Origin: Salminus brasiliensis
Taxonomy: Eukaryota; Chordata; Actinopteri; Characiformes; Bryconidae
Length of the DNA: 64,000 nucleotides
Assembly (NCBI RefSeq): GCF_030463535.1
Contig: NC_132899.1
Coordinates: forward strand, 20,365,990-20,429,989
Direction of reading: 5' to 3'
In this document: one piece after another, positions 20,501 to 40,954 of the stretch
How the letters are laid out: each line of letters opens with the position of its first letter
Position numbering within the stretch: the first letter of the stretch is position 1
The notes under the pieces: generated by a model
What the model was told of the DNA's origin: nothing
The model's input: only the letters and a program-made list of their open reading frames with translations
Database searches by the model: none
Made by a program: the position numbers and the translations under genes

Positions 20501-23500
20501 TAGTGGCGAACAGCGTCTCAAGGCGGCTCGAGAGAATGCTCGGGAGCACCATGCGTCTCTGCAGAAGGACTTGGATGCCCGAAGACTAAAAGCGTCCGCT
20601 GTGTCTTCTGACGCAACAGTGCGAATTAAAGAAGAGCCTATGAGCGATTCTGAGGAGTCCATGGACACATCTGGTGCTCTTCAAAATGGTTCGTTAAACG
20701 GTTATCCTTCCACAGACTCTCCTGACACGGACCCCCATAATGACCACGGGGCTGGGCCGGCCTCTACCTCAGAGCTCCAAGACTTTGTACGGAACACTTT
20801 CCGAAAGCACTATGTGCTGTGTCTCAGTGAGGTCAAACGCCTGTTCAACCTGCACCTGGCCAGCCTGCCCACAGGCCACTGTGTGTTTGGCCATGTTACA
20901 GACCGCATGCTTCAGGACACCATCCTCCACAGCCACTGCAAGCAGATCCTTGTGCCTGTAAGTACACAAAGGCCCTTATGTACTGTATACCATAGATGAG
21001 CATTAAGGTTCGGAATGGCGAATTAACCATTTTCAGGACAGCATGCACTGGTTCTAGGATATAGATTTATTTATTTATTTATTTTTGTAATACCAGATTT
21101 TTTCTAATTTGTTTCGATTATTCGTTTCAATGGCTAATAGGTATTTGTTGCAGCCCTACTTGGTCACCTTATTTTAAGGTGCTACTTGCTACATACTGTT
21201 GCAATAAGTGGCATAAACAGCATAATTTGAGAATTTGTATTATTTGGGGAGTGTATTTCACTTGCGCTGCCATAAATACAAATCATCATTTGAGCGTCCC
21301 CTCATGGACAGCTGCCCACATTTCAACAAATGCATGTGAAAGAGCTGTGCCGACTTTTAGACAAACAAACCTGACGCTGGGTTCATGTCTCGTGCAGCTC
21401 CACGAAAGTATGTTCCATAGTACGTTAGCAGCGCTTTGGCCTGGAGTGCCAATAACAGACGCCATTCTCCCCAATGTTATTGTAGCTACAAAATTACCCT
21501 GAAGCTGATATTTTAAGGTAAAATGACTTGTCATTTATTGTTTCTTTGAGAAAATGGGGAATTATACTTAGAGATCATCGTGGCCACATAAACACAAACT
21601 TGCACAAGAAAGGGTATCTAAGACAAAGCTCAGGAACGGGACAATAAAAGAAATCGGTAGGCTAAAACGCACTGTGGGGTAAAAGCCCATTGATGTCTGT
21701 TGATGAAGAGAACAGTTACATTCTATATACAAATACATACATTTACAAGCAAGGGCTAATCTATAGCTCGAACTATATTAACTGTAGCTGCAGTCCTGTT
21801 CAGGTGTTGAACTCTAATGTGTAGTCCAATCCAGTTTTGTTTGGGTTTAAGGCGTAATCCTTAATTCTGGATTTAGGGGATACAGGGCAGGGCAGGTTGA
21901 CTGTGTTATGTAATCGCTATTAATGGAGACAAAGCTCATTATTGTTAAGACGAGCCTAATGCCAGGGAGTGTCCGGGAGACACGTCCAGCAGTGTGTTTT
22001 TAAATACAAGCTGTCTGAGTGTGTTGGGTTTTTTTGTTTGTTTTTTGTTGGGCTTTTTTCTCTCTCCTCTTTGTTTGTGTTGATTTTTGCTTTTATTAAA
22101 TCTTTGATAGTCCTCTTATAAAAGTCTTTCTTTTAAAAAAAAGGTCTTCAGAAACTTAAACTATTTAGATAAAATGTTTGAAATATTTTTGAGAACTGTT
22201 GCTATTATAATATTCAAAACTAGTTAAAGGTGTAAAATTACAGTTTCCCCTGTACTGCCATTAATGATAACTATATTAATGTGCTTTCAGTACTAGTATC
22301 AACTAGATAACAGTTCATCAATCGTGCATCTCCATTAGATATGGCATATTGCTATTGATGGAATCAGTATCCGACTAATAGCAGGATAAAAACTAATCCA
22401 ATCCTGTAACAAAACTGTGTGTGTGAGTGTGTGTGTCCATATGTTTGTCGACAGTGTGACTCTTCCTATGTATTGTAGTGTGTTAGAAGAGTTTGAGCAT
22501 AATGGCTCACTTTTAAATGTTCTTCTATTGAAATGATAATGACAATGATAATGATAATACTGTAAGCGTAAGTTTAAATATTAAATCTAAATTGTTTTTT
22601 GTTTATTATTCTAAAGTATTTCATAATCAGTCAATGCTCAAGTTGTCTACCAGAAAAGGAAAAAGTGCCATTGAGCCATCTCTGACCTCAGTAAATGGTA
22701 GGGATCCCTCACAGTGAAGCTGTGTGTGATGTAACTGACTGACTAATGTTTGTTACTTCCAATATGCAGTTTCCTCCTCAGACCAACGCTACTGCTGATG
22801 AACAGAAAGTCTTTGGCTTGTGGGAGAGTGGTGAAACCTTTGATAAGGTAATGGACTTCATCAAAACAGATGCTCGTAACAGCTTTCTGCCTTCTTTTTT
22901 TTCCTATATATGTATATATATATATATATATAGGAAAAGAAAGCAGAAAGCTGTTACGCGCATCATAAATAGTAGCCATATGGTCATGGAAAATAATCCA
23001 AACCATCAGTATCTTTCTGTAGTTTCACATCAGATAGACAGATGGATAGATGGAAGGATAGATACTTCATCGATCCCGAAGGAAATGTAGCATCCAGCAG
23101 CATAACACAATATAGGAACAGATATAGACAGGACTCTGATACAGAGGCAGGTACACATACTAATGCAATAAATAAATAATAAAATTAAGACTAACTAAAC
23201 AGTGTACATCCAGTTAGCAGAATAAGAAACCAGACCATTATTGTTGCACTCTGTCCATTGATTCCATACTCTGAGAATTGAAGAGCCTAATAGTTAGAGG
23301 GACAAAAGATCTCCTCAGCCTGTCTGTTAAGCAGCTCTGTGACCGTAACCTGCCACTGAACTTACTATTCCTGTCCATAATGATGATGTGTAGAAATTGA
23401 GGTTTTAGAATCAGAAGTATGCGGTTTTAATGTGCGATGCAGGTGAAGGATGAGAATATGGTAGGCGGTTAGGTTAGATGTATAAAATACATAGTGTACA

Positions 23501-24630
23501 GAATGCGTATACATTTCAGTGCTGTGCAATGAGCAGGAGATGTTTCTTTTTTTTTTATAGTTATAAAGAAATATTTATAATTGTAGACTGTACTGGGCTG
23601 TGTATGTGTGCATGTAAGTAGATCAAGATATTGTCTTGGTTAAGGGCCTTAATAGTCTGCAGAAAAAAGCTCCTCCTCATGCTCTTGGTGTTGGCCTTCA
23701 AAGTACTTTCATGGCCCTAGCAGGGAGAAGATGACACAACCTGATTGGCTGCTTACTTGAACTCAGACAGAGGCTTACTTGGTCAGCTGAATGTGGTTAT
23801 TTTCAGAACCACCTTGTGATTCTGGCTTTTAGAAGAGCATGTTAGTTTTATGTGGGACTGACTGAATGTGTTTCTGTAACTGGTCACATTTTTTGAACTA
23901 GCGCTAACTTATCTGAAATCCCTGCTCTTCTTTCCCTTCCCCATCTAGCATCGCCAGATTTTGTTTGAAATCTTCATGAAGAATTACCGGGTACGAAGGA
24001 ACGTCATCCAGACCCGACTCTCGCAGGAGCTCGGTGATGCGGCCACCAAGTCTGATGTGGACAGGCTACTTAAGGTATCAGTTGCTCATTAAACACACCA
24101 TTCAGAAGTAGAGATGCATCAAGCAATTGTCCAGTGATCGGCTATAACTGGTGACCTGCTGGTCAGTCTCATGTAAATGATTTGGTGTCGGTCACATTTA
24201 CACTTCTGCACCACACGAGTGCCAGCGGCGTGCAAATATACCCACACTCCTTCATTGCAATCACTGTGTCCTCCACCTGCACCGTTTAACAGGGCAATCC
24301 CGTCAGCATGCCTCAGAAATCTTCATTGGGCTTCAGCACAGCCAACAGGTGGCTGTTACCATTTCTGAGTGTCCCTCCAACATGGACGAAAGTCTCATTT
24401 GTCTTGGAATCACACAAAATCTAAATCAGCCTGTGATATGTTAAAATAATTCGGCTAAGAAAATCTGTGCATCTCTGTTCAGAAGGTGGGTTTCATAGCA
24501 GAACATGCTTCTGAAGCTGTATTTGGGTTTGTTAGTCATGCCTAAAAGAGTATTTGTTTATTTTCTGTTCTAGGAGTGTTGCATCAGCTTAGGAGGAATG
24601 TGGTACCTGAAAGGCACGCTACAGTCCTGA
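14519..24630 (+). CDS. polr3e: DNA-directed RNA polymerase III subunit RPC5 (polr3e)
   Basis: RPC5 pairs with RPC4 in the TFIIF-like module of nuclear RNA polymerase III, acting in initiation and termination of tRNA, 5S and U6 genes. Coding exons: 14519-14557, 14689-14739, 14841-14918, 15019-15134, 15249-15331, 15418-15525, 16860-16909, 17083-17202, 17304-17389, 18334-18378, 18492-18583, 18665-18785, 18928-19009, 19455-19514, 20051-20208, 20315-20376, 20488-20957, 22770-22847, 23949-24074, 24574-24630. They join in phase to 693 aa (the human protein is about 708). The N-terminus EEDDPIIQEIDVYLAKSLAD, the PESEQARQRRIQSYEFLQKK block and the C-terminal winged-helix part ending GGMWYLKGTLQS are characteristic. 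The linker in exon 17 is acidic with a SUMO-type IKEE (Lys498). All introns are GT-AG. The stop is at 24628-24630. Confidence 0.97.
22875..22958. repeat. Perfect-arm hairpin in polr3e intron 18
   Basis: Arms CGTAACAGCTTTCTGC (22875-22890) and its exact complement (22943-22958) extend with a few mismatches through pyrimidine/purine tracts and TATATAGG-type sequence to a central TA run. It begins 28 bp after the exon 18 donor. This is a fold-back/MITE-like palindrome. Confidence 0.85.
23030..23720. mobile_element. Fragment of non-LTR-type retroelement in polr3e intron 18
   Basis: The segment carries the common teleost retroelement end motif GATACTTCATCGATCCCGAAGG, preceded by AGATAGACAGATGGATAGAT. 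Later blocks such as AGTCTGCAGAAAAAAGCTCC (about 23656) are often found with it. Only decayed sequence remains. Family assignment is by recall and uncertain. Confidence 0.5.
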
Positions 24631-25034
24631 CAGCGGGGGGAAGAATCTTAGAGATCCTGTCAATCAAAAGGAAAAGGAAGAAAAAAAAATGTTCAGTGAG
24701 CGTAAACTCTGCATAGGGAGATGGAGCAGGCTCAAGAATCAATTACTGCTCTCTGCCGTTAAAGACCAGGTTTGGAGGACTGTGAAGTCCATCTGCTGCT
24801 CCAGAACGTTTGCTTTTGTTTACTTTTTCTGGACACTTAGCCGAGTGTAGCCAAAATCAAAGCTTGTGGAAGCTTCCACACAATTCAGAAAAAAGGGCTG
24901 GATATCCACCTCTTCTTATGGACGTGTTCAGTGAAATAATGGAGACAAAAATCAGAGGGAGATGTATATACACAAAAAGAGACAGAAGAGTTTTTTTTTT
25001 TTTTGTTTTTCTTAAGTTAAGTTTAGACATTGCT

Positions 25035-25040
25035 AATAAA
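25035..25040 (+). terminator. Candidate polr3e poly(A) signal
   Basis: AATAAA lies about 405 bp after the polr3e stop codon. Further A/T-rich hexamers follow at about 25165, so the exact cleavage site is uncertain. Confidence 0.55.
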
Positions 25041-25498
25041 GATGAACGGCTGGCAATTTTATCTTGTTTGTGGCCTTTGAGAAAGGTTTATGTCTTTTTT
25101 TTGGCCTTTCTTGGCGCATAATTGACTGAAAGTGATCATTGGTTTGATCCCCCCTTCTTGCTTTATAAATAAATAAATAACAGTTTTTTTTTAATACAGT
25201 CTGAAAATATAAATATACTGTACTGCTCAGAAGGGGGCACAGAACACAAGTTCATGTGTTTATCATTTACTTCTTTGCACATCGTGCTTTCATTTTTACA
25301 TCCACCTGACCTGAAAAACAGATGAACCAAAGCGCTGGCTCTTTGAGAAATGGCCCAAGTACTCAGTGGACTGGACATGGAGGCTATATGCAGATAAAAT
25401 GAGTTTAATAAATAAAGGAGTGCTAAGTAACTCTGTGGTGCCATTATGGAATGTTTTGTTGGTGTATTGCAGAGAAAAGATGGAGAAAGCTGGTAGAG

Positions 25499-25729
25499 AA
25501 AGCATATACTCTGGTTCAAATGGTTCTTTGAGCGATGCCATAGATGAACCTCTTTTATTTCCTCAAAGAACCATGTTTGTAGTAGAGATGTGAGTGTTTA
25601 AATGTACAAACTTTATTTTATTATTTTAAAAAACACTGACATGATTCTTTATTGAACCAAAACTGGTTCCCCTATGGCATCACTCAAAGAACCGTTTGAA
25701 GCACCTGTATTTTTCTAGAGTATATGCTT
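25499..25729. mobile_element. MITE with long interrupted inverted repeats
   Basis: The left arm runs from AAGCATATACTCT (25499) through GGTTCTTTGAGCGATGCCATAG. The right arm is its complement, from CTATGGCATCACTCAAAGAACC to AGAGTATATGCTT (25729), interrupted by a short insertion. The GGTTCTTT/AAAGAACC arms are a widespread teleost non-autonomous DNA transposon type. No open frame. Confidence 0.8.
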
Positions 25730-27440
25730 ACAAAGAAAATGCACCATTCTTATGTGGCCTTTGAGACTGTAGTCCCTTAATGTGTGATGGTTGGGATGCT
25801 GGGTTCTCTAGTGGGTTATATACTGACCAGGGATGCATGCTCACATAGCTAATTAAGTCTCAACTAAGCAAAAGTCAGGACAGCAGTGTTTCTTTCATTT
25901 AGCACCAACTGTGTGTTCTTGCTTTGGGGGTAAAATCAGTTCCCAACACTTTCTATGCCTCTGCTGCTAAAACTGTTAGTTTGGCGAAGTGTTCATGCCC
26001 CGCTGACTGTCATTGTTTGAGTAAATTTAGTTTCTTCCCCCTGTATGTGTGTGTTTGTGTGTGTGTGTGTATGTGTGTGCGCGAGCGTGAGAGTTTGTCA
26101 CTGTCCCATGAAGTAGACCTGAGGCTGTCCTGGCTCACAAAGGTGCTGGATGAATGCTTTGAACAGGCTAGTGTGTGATTGGAATTAGTGGTGAAAGCAA
26201 TATTCTGAGTGACTCTGAAGTGCTTTTTAGAACAAGAGAAAGTGCCTCTAAATTATTCAGGGGAAATATTACCATTACGGAGTTCTTTTTGTTTGTTTTG
26301 ACTGGACTAACTGTAATTTCACATATAGCTCCTCCCTCCCACTCCTGCTTCCTAGGTAAAGACAGCTTATGTTCAAGGTGTCTTGATTCTTGGACCTGGT
26401 TCAGCAATGTAAGCATTCCATATATTCAGAACTTCACCTGACTGTATGTTCGCACTTGAAGGGGATAAGTGGAAGTCTGCAGTTTCCCATTTGAATATCA
26501 TGCTCAATAAACACTGCAACGACAGCATTGCTTCTAGTGTTTTGTTTAAGCTTTCTTTACGGATACTTTTCTGAATTTGACTTGTTGACCGCAGATCTAT
26601 ATAATTACTGAAATAAATATGAAGTACAAATCACTTATTTTGTAGGGCTGGGTGATCTGGTTAAAATGTTATTTTACAATACATAATGCCATACAGACAA
26701 AATTCAGCAGGAGCAGCAGACTTTAAAAGCTGCTATTTAAATACTATCCTATTCTCAGTACAGTCATTTTTACTGTACACTTTTTTTGTTTTTTACAAGT
26801 TCAGTTTAACAGGACTAATTGCACTCCCTAAAATTACATGCTGTTGCTTAGTGTTAAGCACTTTTGCCACGTTGTTCAATTATAACTTGTACAATGTATA
26901 CTTTAAAACTATAAGTCACCTTTTGGCAGTTGATTTATATTACTATTCGGTACAACACTGTTATTATAGCATTTTCAATGCTGTTTTTCATTCATTTGCA
27001 GTATTTTAGTAATATATGAATGTTTGGGTTCTTCTAGTGTAATTATGTTCATGTTCTAATGAGGGAAAAGTAAACAGTAACAGTAAACTGTTATGGCACA
27101 TTTTTAAATGTTACATTTAGCACATAAATAGAAAATGTGTTCTACAATGTACAGAAGTGTTTCCTGTATAGCATGTATTCATTTATCTTCACATCAGCAA
27201 TCAAGACAATGTGCAGTTTGAACACTGACCAAAAAAATGACTTGCATCATTTCTACTCTTTACTAACATGGATCCCATTATTTAATAACAGCATCAGTCT
27301 TGTCAGAGATCACACTAGACCCCTACATTTTCCAAATTTTGGTATTGGTCCAGATCTGTGCTGTTTAACCTCAGACCTCAATCCTACTCCTCAACCTGGA
27401 ACAGCATGTGGACATTTGACTGTGCCTGAAACGTGCACTC
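25730..27440. other. Intergenic; GT microsatellite only
   Basis: A (TG)n tract at about 26043-26081 and a GGGCTGGGTGAT start at 26645 (an end-like fragment of the MITE type seen at 62178) are the only structures. There is no supported exon. Confidence 0.5.
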
Positions 27441-27444
27441 AGTT

Positions 27445-28295
27445 ACAGTGGGGGGAAAAAGTATTTAGTCACCAATTGTGCAAATTCTCCCACTTAAAAA
27501 AATGAGAGAGGCCTGTAATTGACATCATAGGTAGACCTCAACTATGAGAGACAAAATGAGAAAAAAAATTCTGAAAATCACATTGTCTGATTTTTAAAGA
27601 ATTTATTTGCAAATAATAGTGGAAAATAAGTATTTGGTCACGTACAAACAAGCAAGATTTCTGGCTGTCACAGACCTGTAACAACTTCTTTAAGAGGCTT
27701 CTCTGTCTTCTACTCATTACCTGTATTAATGGCACCTGTTTGAACTTGTTAACAGTATAAAAGACACCTGCCCACAACCTCAAACAGTCACACTCCAAAC
27801 TCCACTATGGTGAAGACCAAAGAGCTGTCGAAGGACACCAGAAACAAAATTGTAGACCTGCACCAGGCTGGGAAGACTGAATCTGCAATAGTCAAGCAGC
27901 TTGGTGTGAAGAAATCTACTGTGGGAGCAATAATCAGAAAATGGGAGACATACAAGACCACTGCTAATCTCCCTCGATCAGGGGCTCCACGCAAGATCTC
28001 AGCCCGTGGGGTCAAATGATCACAAGAGCGGTGAGCAAAAATCCCAGAACCACACGGAGGGACCTAGTGAATGACCTGCAGAAAGCTGGGACCAACGTTA
28101 CAAAGGCTACCGTCAGTAACACACTACGCCGCCAGGGACTCAGATCTTGTAGTGCCAGATGTGTTCTCCTGCTTAAGCCAGTACATATCCGGGCGCGTCT
28201 GAAGTTTGCTAGAGAGCATTTGGATGTTCCGGAAGAGTATTGGGAGAATGTCTTAAGGTCAGATGAAACCAAAGTAGAACTATTGGGAAAAAAAA
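27445..28295 (+). mobile_element. 3'-truncated Tc1/mariner transposon
   Basis: The left end is CAGTGGGGGGAAAAAGTATT (after TTA), followed by the usual untranslated leader with AAGTATTTGGTCA as an inner direct repeat. A transposase frame then starts at 27807. The right part of the element, with the rest of the catalytic domain and the right inverted repeat, is missing. Homology stops near 28295 in an A-rich stretch. Confidence 0.92.
27807..28292 (+). pseudogene. Broken Tc1-like transposase
   Basis: The N-terminal helix-turn-helix pair is readable: [20 protein letters not shown] and [19 protein letters not shown]-like PRSGAPRKI linker follows. A one-base frameshift at about 28013-28018 ends the first frame, and the second frame continues with SKNPRTTRRDLVNDLQKAGT through WENVLRSDETKVE. 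The first catalytic aspartate (SDE) is present; the downstream DDE residues are lost with the truncation. It cannot make an active enzyme. Confidence 0.93.
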
Positions 28296-28299
28296 GAAA

Positions 28300-29570
28300 A
28301 GGCTTCTTTTTTTTGTCTGGTGAGTTTGTATATGAAATATGACCTTTTGAAACCGCAGGAAATGAGCACACAAGCCGTTTTTACCTTATTTAGATACATC
28401 TGTATTTCAGGCAGTGACTATAGTGGCAAACAATTAAATCACAAGCCAAAGAAAGTTCTTTTTCTGGAATCATGGAAAAGGAAAGTGAGGAGAAAAACAA
28501 ATCTCTAGGTTAGGTCTATTGTTTGTAACCTTTTTCATATCTTGTCCTTAAATCACACTGTATGATTTGAAGATCATGTGTAGTCATCATACATTTGTTA
28601 AACACACTGTGGTTTTTGTCAACCTCATATACTAGATATATATTTTAGGACATTAGCAATATCGCAGGGATCAACTGCAAAAAAAGTGCCTAAACTACTT
28701 CAACATTTCATTATGAACCATTTCCTCCATCATTGTAGAATATCTCATCCATTAGCTCTGATACTAAACACATGCTTTGGATGGGGGGGGGGGGGCGCTG
28801 ATGAGCTGCATTGAGAATACTGAGGTTGCTCTGTAAATACATCACTTCATTACATTTACACTCTGTCCAAAGATGTATATCTGAAGAGGGAGCAAGACAA
28901 GCCCAAAACATTTCTTGAAATTCTCTCCTGTTTCAAGAGAGTCTGCTTGTCAGATTTTCAGAACAGGATTCTGAAAATATAAACATATAAACCAGAAGCT
29001 TCAGGTGGAATTTAGTGTAGCTGATGCTGAATGAAGACAAAGCTGTGCTGCAACCACTGCCTATAATCCATAACCGTGACTGAAAATGCTGTGTTCAGTC
29101 ACATACTGCATTTTTTTAGCTAATCACGAACTTCTGATTGATATCTGATATGTGGTTAATCAGTACTGGAGCTAAAGTCTGCAGGAGAGTAGATCTCCAG
29201 GAGGTGGTCATTGATCTCAATAAACCGCTTCCTAGGTTCCCATGTTGTTTGCTGCTGTCCACAGATCTCCTATAGATGGTGGATGTTTCTTCTCAACACA
29301 TTCATTTCAACGTCTTCACTGCTCAACCCACATCATTTGATGAATGGTTTGATGAATTGTTTTTTGTTAATTTGATCATCCATTAAATTAAAATAGATAT
29401 CTGAGTGTTTCTTCCTGAGTGCCAGTTTGTAAAGTATGCAATAGTACCCTTTAGACATACATCCCTTTAAGATGTCTGCTGATTCAGATTCAGTCTCTTG
29501 TATCTGAACCCCATACTGGGAGACTTGCCAAGTACTTATTGAGGGCAAGTCTAAGAGGCTTGTAAAGTAC
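28300..29570. other. Intergenic / cdr2 3' region
   Basis: Unique AT-rich sequence containing a G-run at 28782-28795. Part may be cdr2 3' UTR, as AATAAA on the minus strand would appear as TTTATT. I see no other gene. Confidence 0.4.
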
Positions 29571-29575
29571 AGGCA

Positions 29576-36412
<6,837 letters not shown>

Positions 36413-36479
36413 GTCTGTGAGCGTCTCCAGTCTCCAGTGAGGAACGCACGGAAGGCTTACCATGCAGCGCACTGAGGGC

Positions 36480-36720
36480 TGTACATCACTCCCCTGCAGA
36501 TGATCTAGTGCACTCAGCTTGCAGACACAGTTACAGCAGTGACGATCGAGCTCCGGCTGGTCTTCAGGTGGTCTGCCCTAACAGAAGGACGCTGGACTGC
36601 AAGGCGCATCCCTGACTCTTAGCAGGAACACCAACACCATCAACGTGGCGCGCGCTCTCTGCACCCCAGATAACGGAGTGACGCACGCTAATCTATCGGA
36701 ACAGCCCACTGCACTCTCCT
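36480..36720 (-). promoter_or_regulatory. Probable cdr2 promoter / 5' UTR
   Basis: A GC-richer patch with CpGs (for example GTGGCGCGCGCTC near 36646) directly upstream of the first cdr2 coding exon. No TATA box is evident. The assignment is by position and composition. Confidence 0.4.
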
Positions 36721-37435
36721 GTAGAGCTGTTCAGTGAAATCAGCACTCAAGTAGAGGTAAAGGTAAACGCTGACAAGCTCAGAGTAAACAAAACCAAAAA
36801 CAACAGCAAAATAAATAAATAAACAAAATAAAAAAATAACTTAAAAAAACAACCAAACAAATAAATACATAAATAAATACAATTGCAAAATCATTTAATC
36901 TATAAACAGAAATAATAGAAAACTAATAAATAAAACTGTTGCTGAATATACCAGTGCACTTTTTAATTTTTAAGAATTTGGCCACTTCCAACGTTTCTGC
37001 TCCCTCTCTTTTTCCAGCCTAATGATGACCAGCCTAATGGTCACCTCTTTGGATCACATGTTTTATTTAACCATATCTTTTATTTATCAATTAAAAGCCC
37101 AATGGAGAGATTATGTAAAAAAAGCAAGCTGCAAGTCCCAATTCATTTAAATTGGTTTTCTTAACGCTCTTAAATTAAAGCTGAAAGCTTACACATTAAT
37201 CATATCTTCATTATAACATTTCAGATTATTTAAGGTGGTGTAGCCTATTTAGGCAAATATAAAATATAAAAAAATATATATAAATGCAGCATTTAATATT
37301 TTATTACCATCGTAATATCAAAGGCAATAATTACCTATTAATACTGCTGTATGCTGCTGAAATACACTAGAATAATAGGTGATGTTATTAGAATATATAA
37401 TAAAGCACTATTTTACTGTCAACGCACTCAGGCAG
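36721..37435. other. AT-rich intergenic spacer between cdr2 and mettl9
   Basis: A/T-rich sequence with AAATAAATA-type runs. Nothing else is supported. Confidence 0.5.
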
Positions 37436-37510
37436 CTGATTAATCGATTACAGGCCGCAGGAACCGACAGGGTCCGCGCCTGAGCAGTAAACCCCGGGAG
37501 GAGATGTGGC

Positions 37511-37524
37511 GCGCCACCTGCTGG
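37511..37524 (-). promoter_or_regulatory. CTCF-type motif between cdr2 and mettl9
   Basis: On the minus strand CCAGCAGGTGGCGC fits the CTCF core CCASYAGRKGGCRS at every position. It lies in the spacer between two divergent genes, about 390 bp before the mettl9 ATG. Occupancy is unknown. Confidence 0.65.
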
Positions 37525-37680
37525 TGGTCCGAGCTGATCACACACTGGTTAAAATGGTGATGACGAAGGAATTCACATCTAACCCAGGAAGCAATTCATC
37601 TGCACCGGCTCATCTCCTTGCTTTAGCGAACGCTTCACCGAAACAGTCCTTTATTAAGCAGCTGTTTGTTTTAGGGATTA

Positions 37681-37724
37681 CTCTGAGACAAGATGAGGTC
37701 GTCTGAGCTCCACCACACCTACAG
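37681..37724 (+). other. Possible mettl9 untranslated 5' exon with short uORF
   Basis: An ATG at 37693-37695 opens a short frame to a donor-like CTACAG|GTTTGT at 37725. The mettl9 start codon sits directly after an acceptor-like TTCTCCACAG (ends 37898). If these are spliced, the upstream frame would end in a TGA that overlaps the mettl9 ATG (ATGA). This is inference from splice consensus only. Confidence 0.35.
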
Positions 37725-37898
37725 GTTTGTTTGTGTATTGGTTTGGTTTCGGTGGGACTGAGAGTATTTATAGTAGCTAACAACATCTGGAGAGATGTTC
37801 CTCCTGAAGTTCTCGAGAGAGAGAGAGAGAGAGAGAGAATAATGGCTTTTTAAAGTAGCTGCTTGTCTTCTCTGAGTCTCACTATGTGTTCTCCACAG

Positions 37899-39779
<1,881 letters not shown>

Positions 39780-39789
39780 GGTTATTTTT

Positions 39790-40950
39790 TCTCTGTACTG
39801 TAAAGAACTTGAACTCCCTCATGGTTTTGCTGTAATATGTTACATTTCTTAGAATCTTATCATTTTGGGGAGGATGTGGGTTAAGGGTTTAACACGAAGT
39901 ATCTTAAAGGGCTCAATTTAAAGCTGACGTCAATAAGTTTGTATTATGTACTACATCTCAGGATAACTGGAACTAGTCTAGATCAGTGATTAGGTCTCTG
40001 ATTGCATCTCCTTATCTTTTTACTCCAGTATGCTGGACTCAAATAGGTGTATTTCTTTATTATGGTGAGATGATTGGTTTAGACATTTCCATTTACACAT
40101 GATTTAATACACATGACTTTGTGTGCTAGCTTCCCAGATACCATCATTGCACACAGGGGCACCATATAAAGGGGGCAGGTTAGGCCCCCCATTATAAGGG
40201 TCTGTGAGTGACCGTCCTAAATAGTTAATAATAAGTATTAATAAAGTATTAATTGAGTTTTTAGGCATAATTGTTAGAGTTGGGCCCAGTGTAATATCTT
40301 TTAATGGGGCCCAAAATCCCTGGCAACGCCCCTGATTGCACATGGATGTTATTCCTCCAATCGGTATAAGGACAGTCATTGTTAAAGTACTAGTTGCAGA
40401 ATATTTTTGAGCACTGTGGTGCATTTGGAGGATAAACCTTATGGGGGAAAACCCCCTATAACATTTATTTACTGTGTCTATGCATTAGTTACACATTATA
40501 ATTCATGAACCTATATACTGTTAGAGAGGAGGGGGTAAACTGGAACAGCAGTTCGTTTTGTTCATATAGCACAAAAAACCCCTCTCTCCCCCCTTGGCCC
40601 CCTGCATGATGAAAGAAGCACTCCTTAAGAAATCCTGAATGCAATGTCGTTTGATTTTTGTAGGATGTAGAATTTTTTAATCATTTCTAATCTTTGTATT
40701 TTTTGCATTTGAAATACAAAAATTAAGGTATTCATTTAGGCATAAATGAATTTACATCATTATAATATGATATGGCAAATACTATAGAAATATGTTTTTA
40801 TAAAATAGAAAATGTTGGTGGTGTTTACCCTAATGTAGTGTAAGACCTGGGGTCCTACAAACTTCAAAGGTACTGTTTTACATTTTGGCCTGTAGAATAT
40901 AAGGCCATTTCCAGCTAAGGGCAGAGGTGGTGCTGTAACACTCCATGTGA
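39790..40950. other. mettl9 3' flank / intergenic
   Basis: Mostly unique AT-rich sequence. A segment at about 40130-40340 (GGGGCCCAAAATCCCTGGCA with GGGGGCAGGTTAGGCCCCCC) looks like a decayed DNA-transposon fragment, but I cannot place its ends. Confidence 0.4.
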
Positions 40951-40954
40951 ACTA

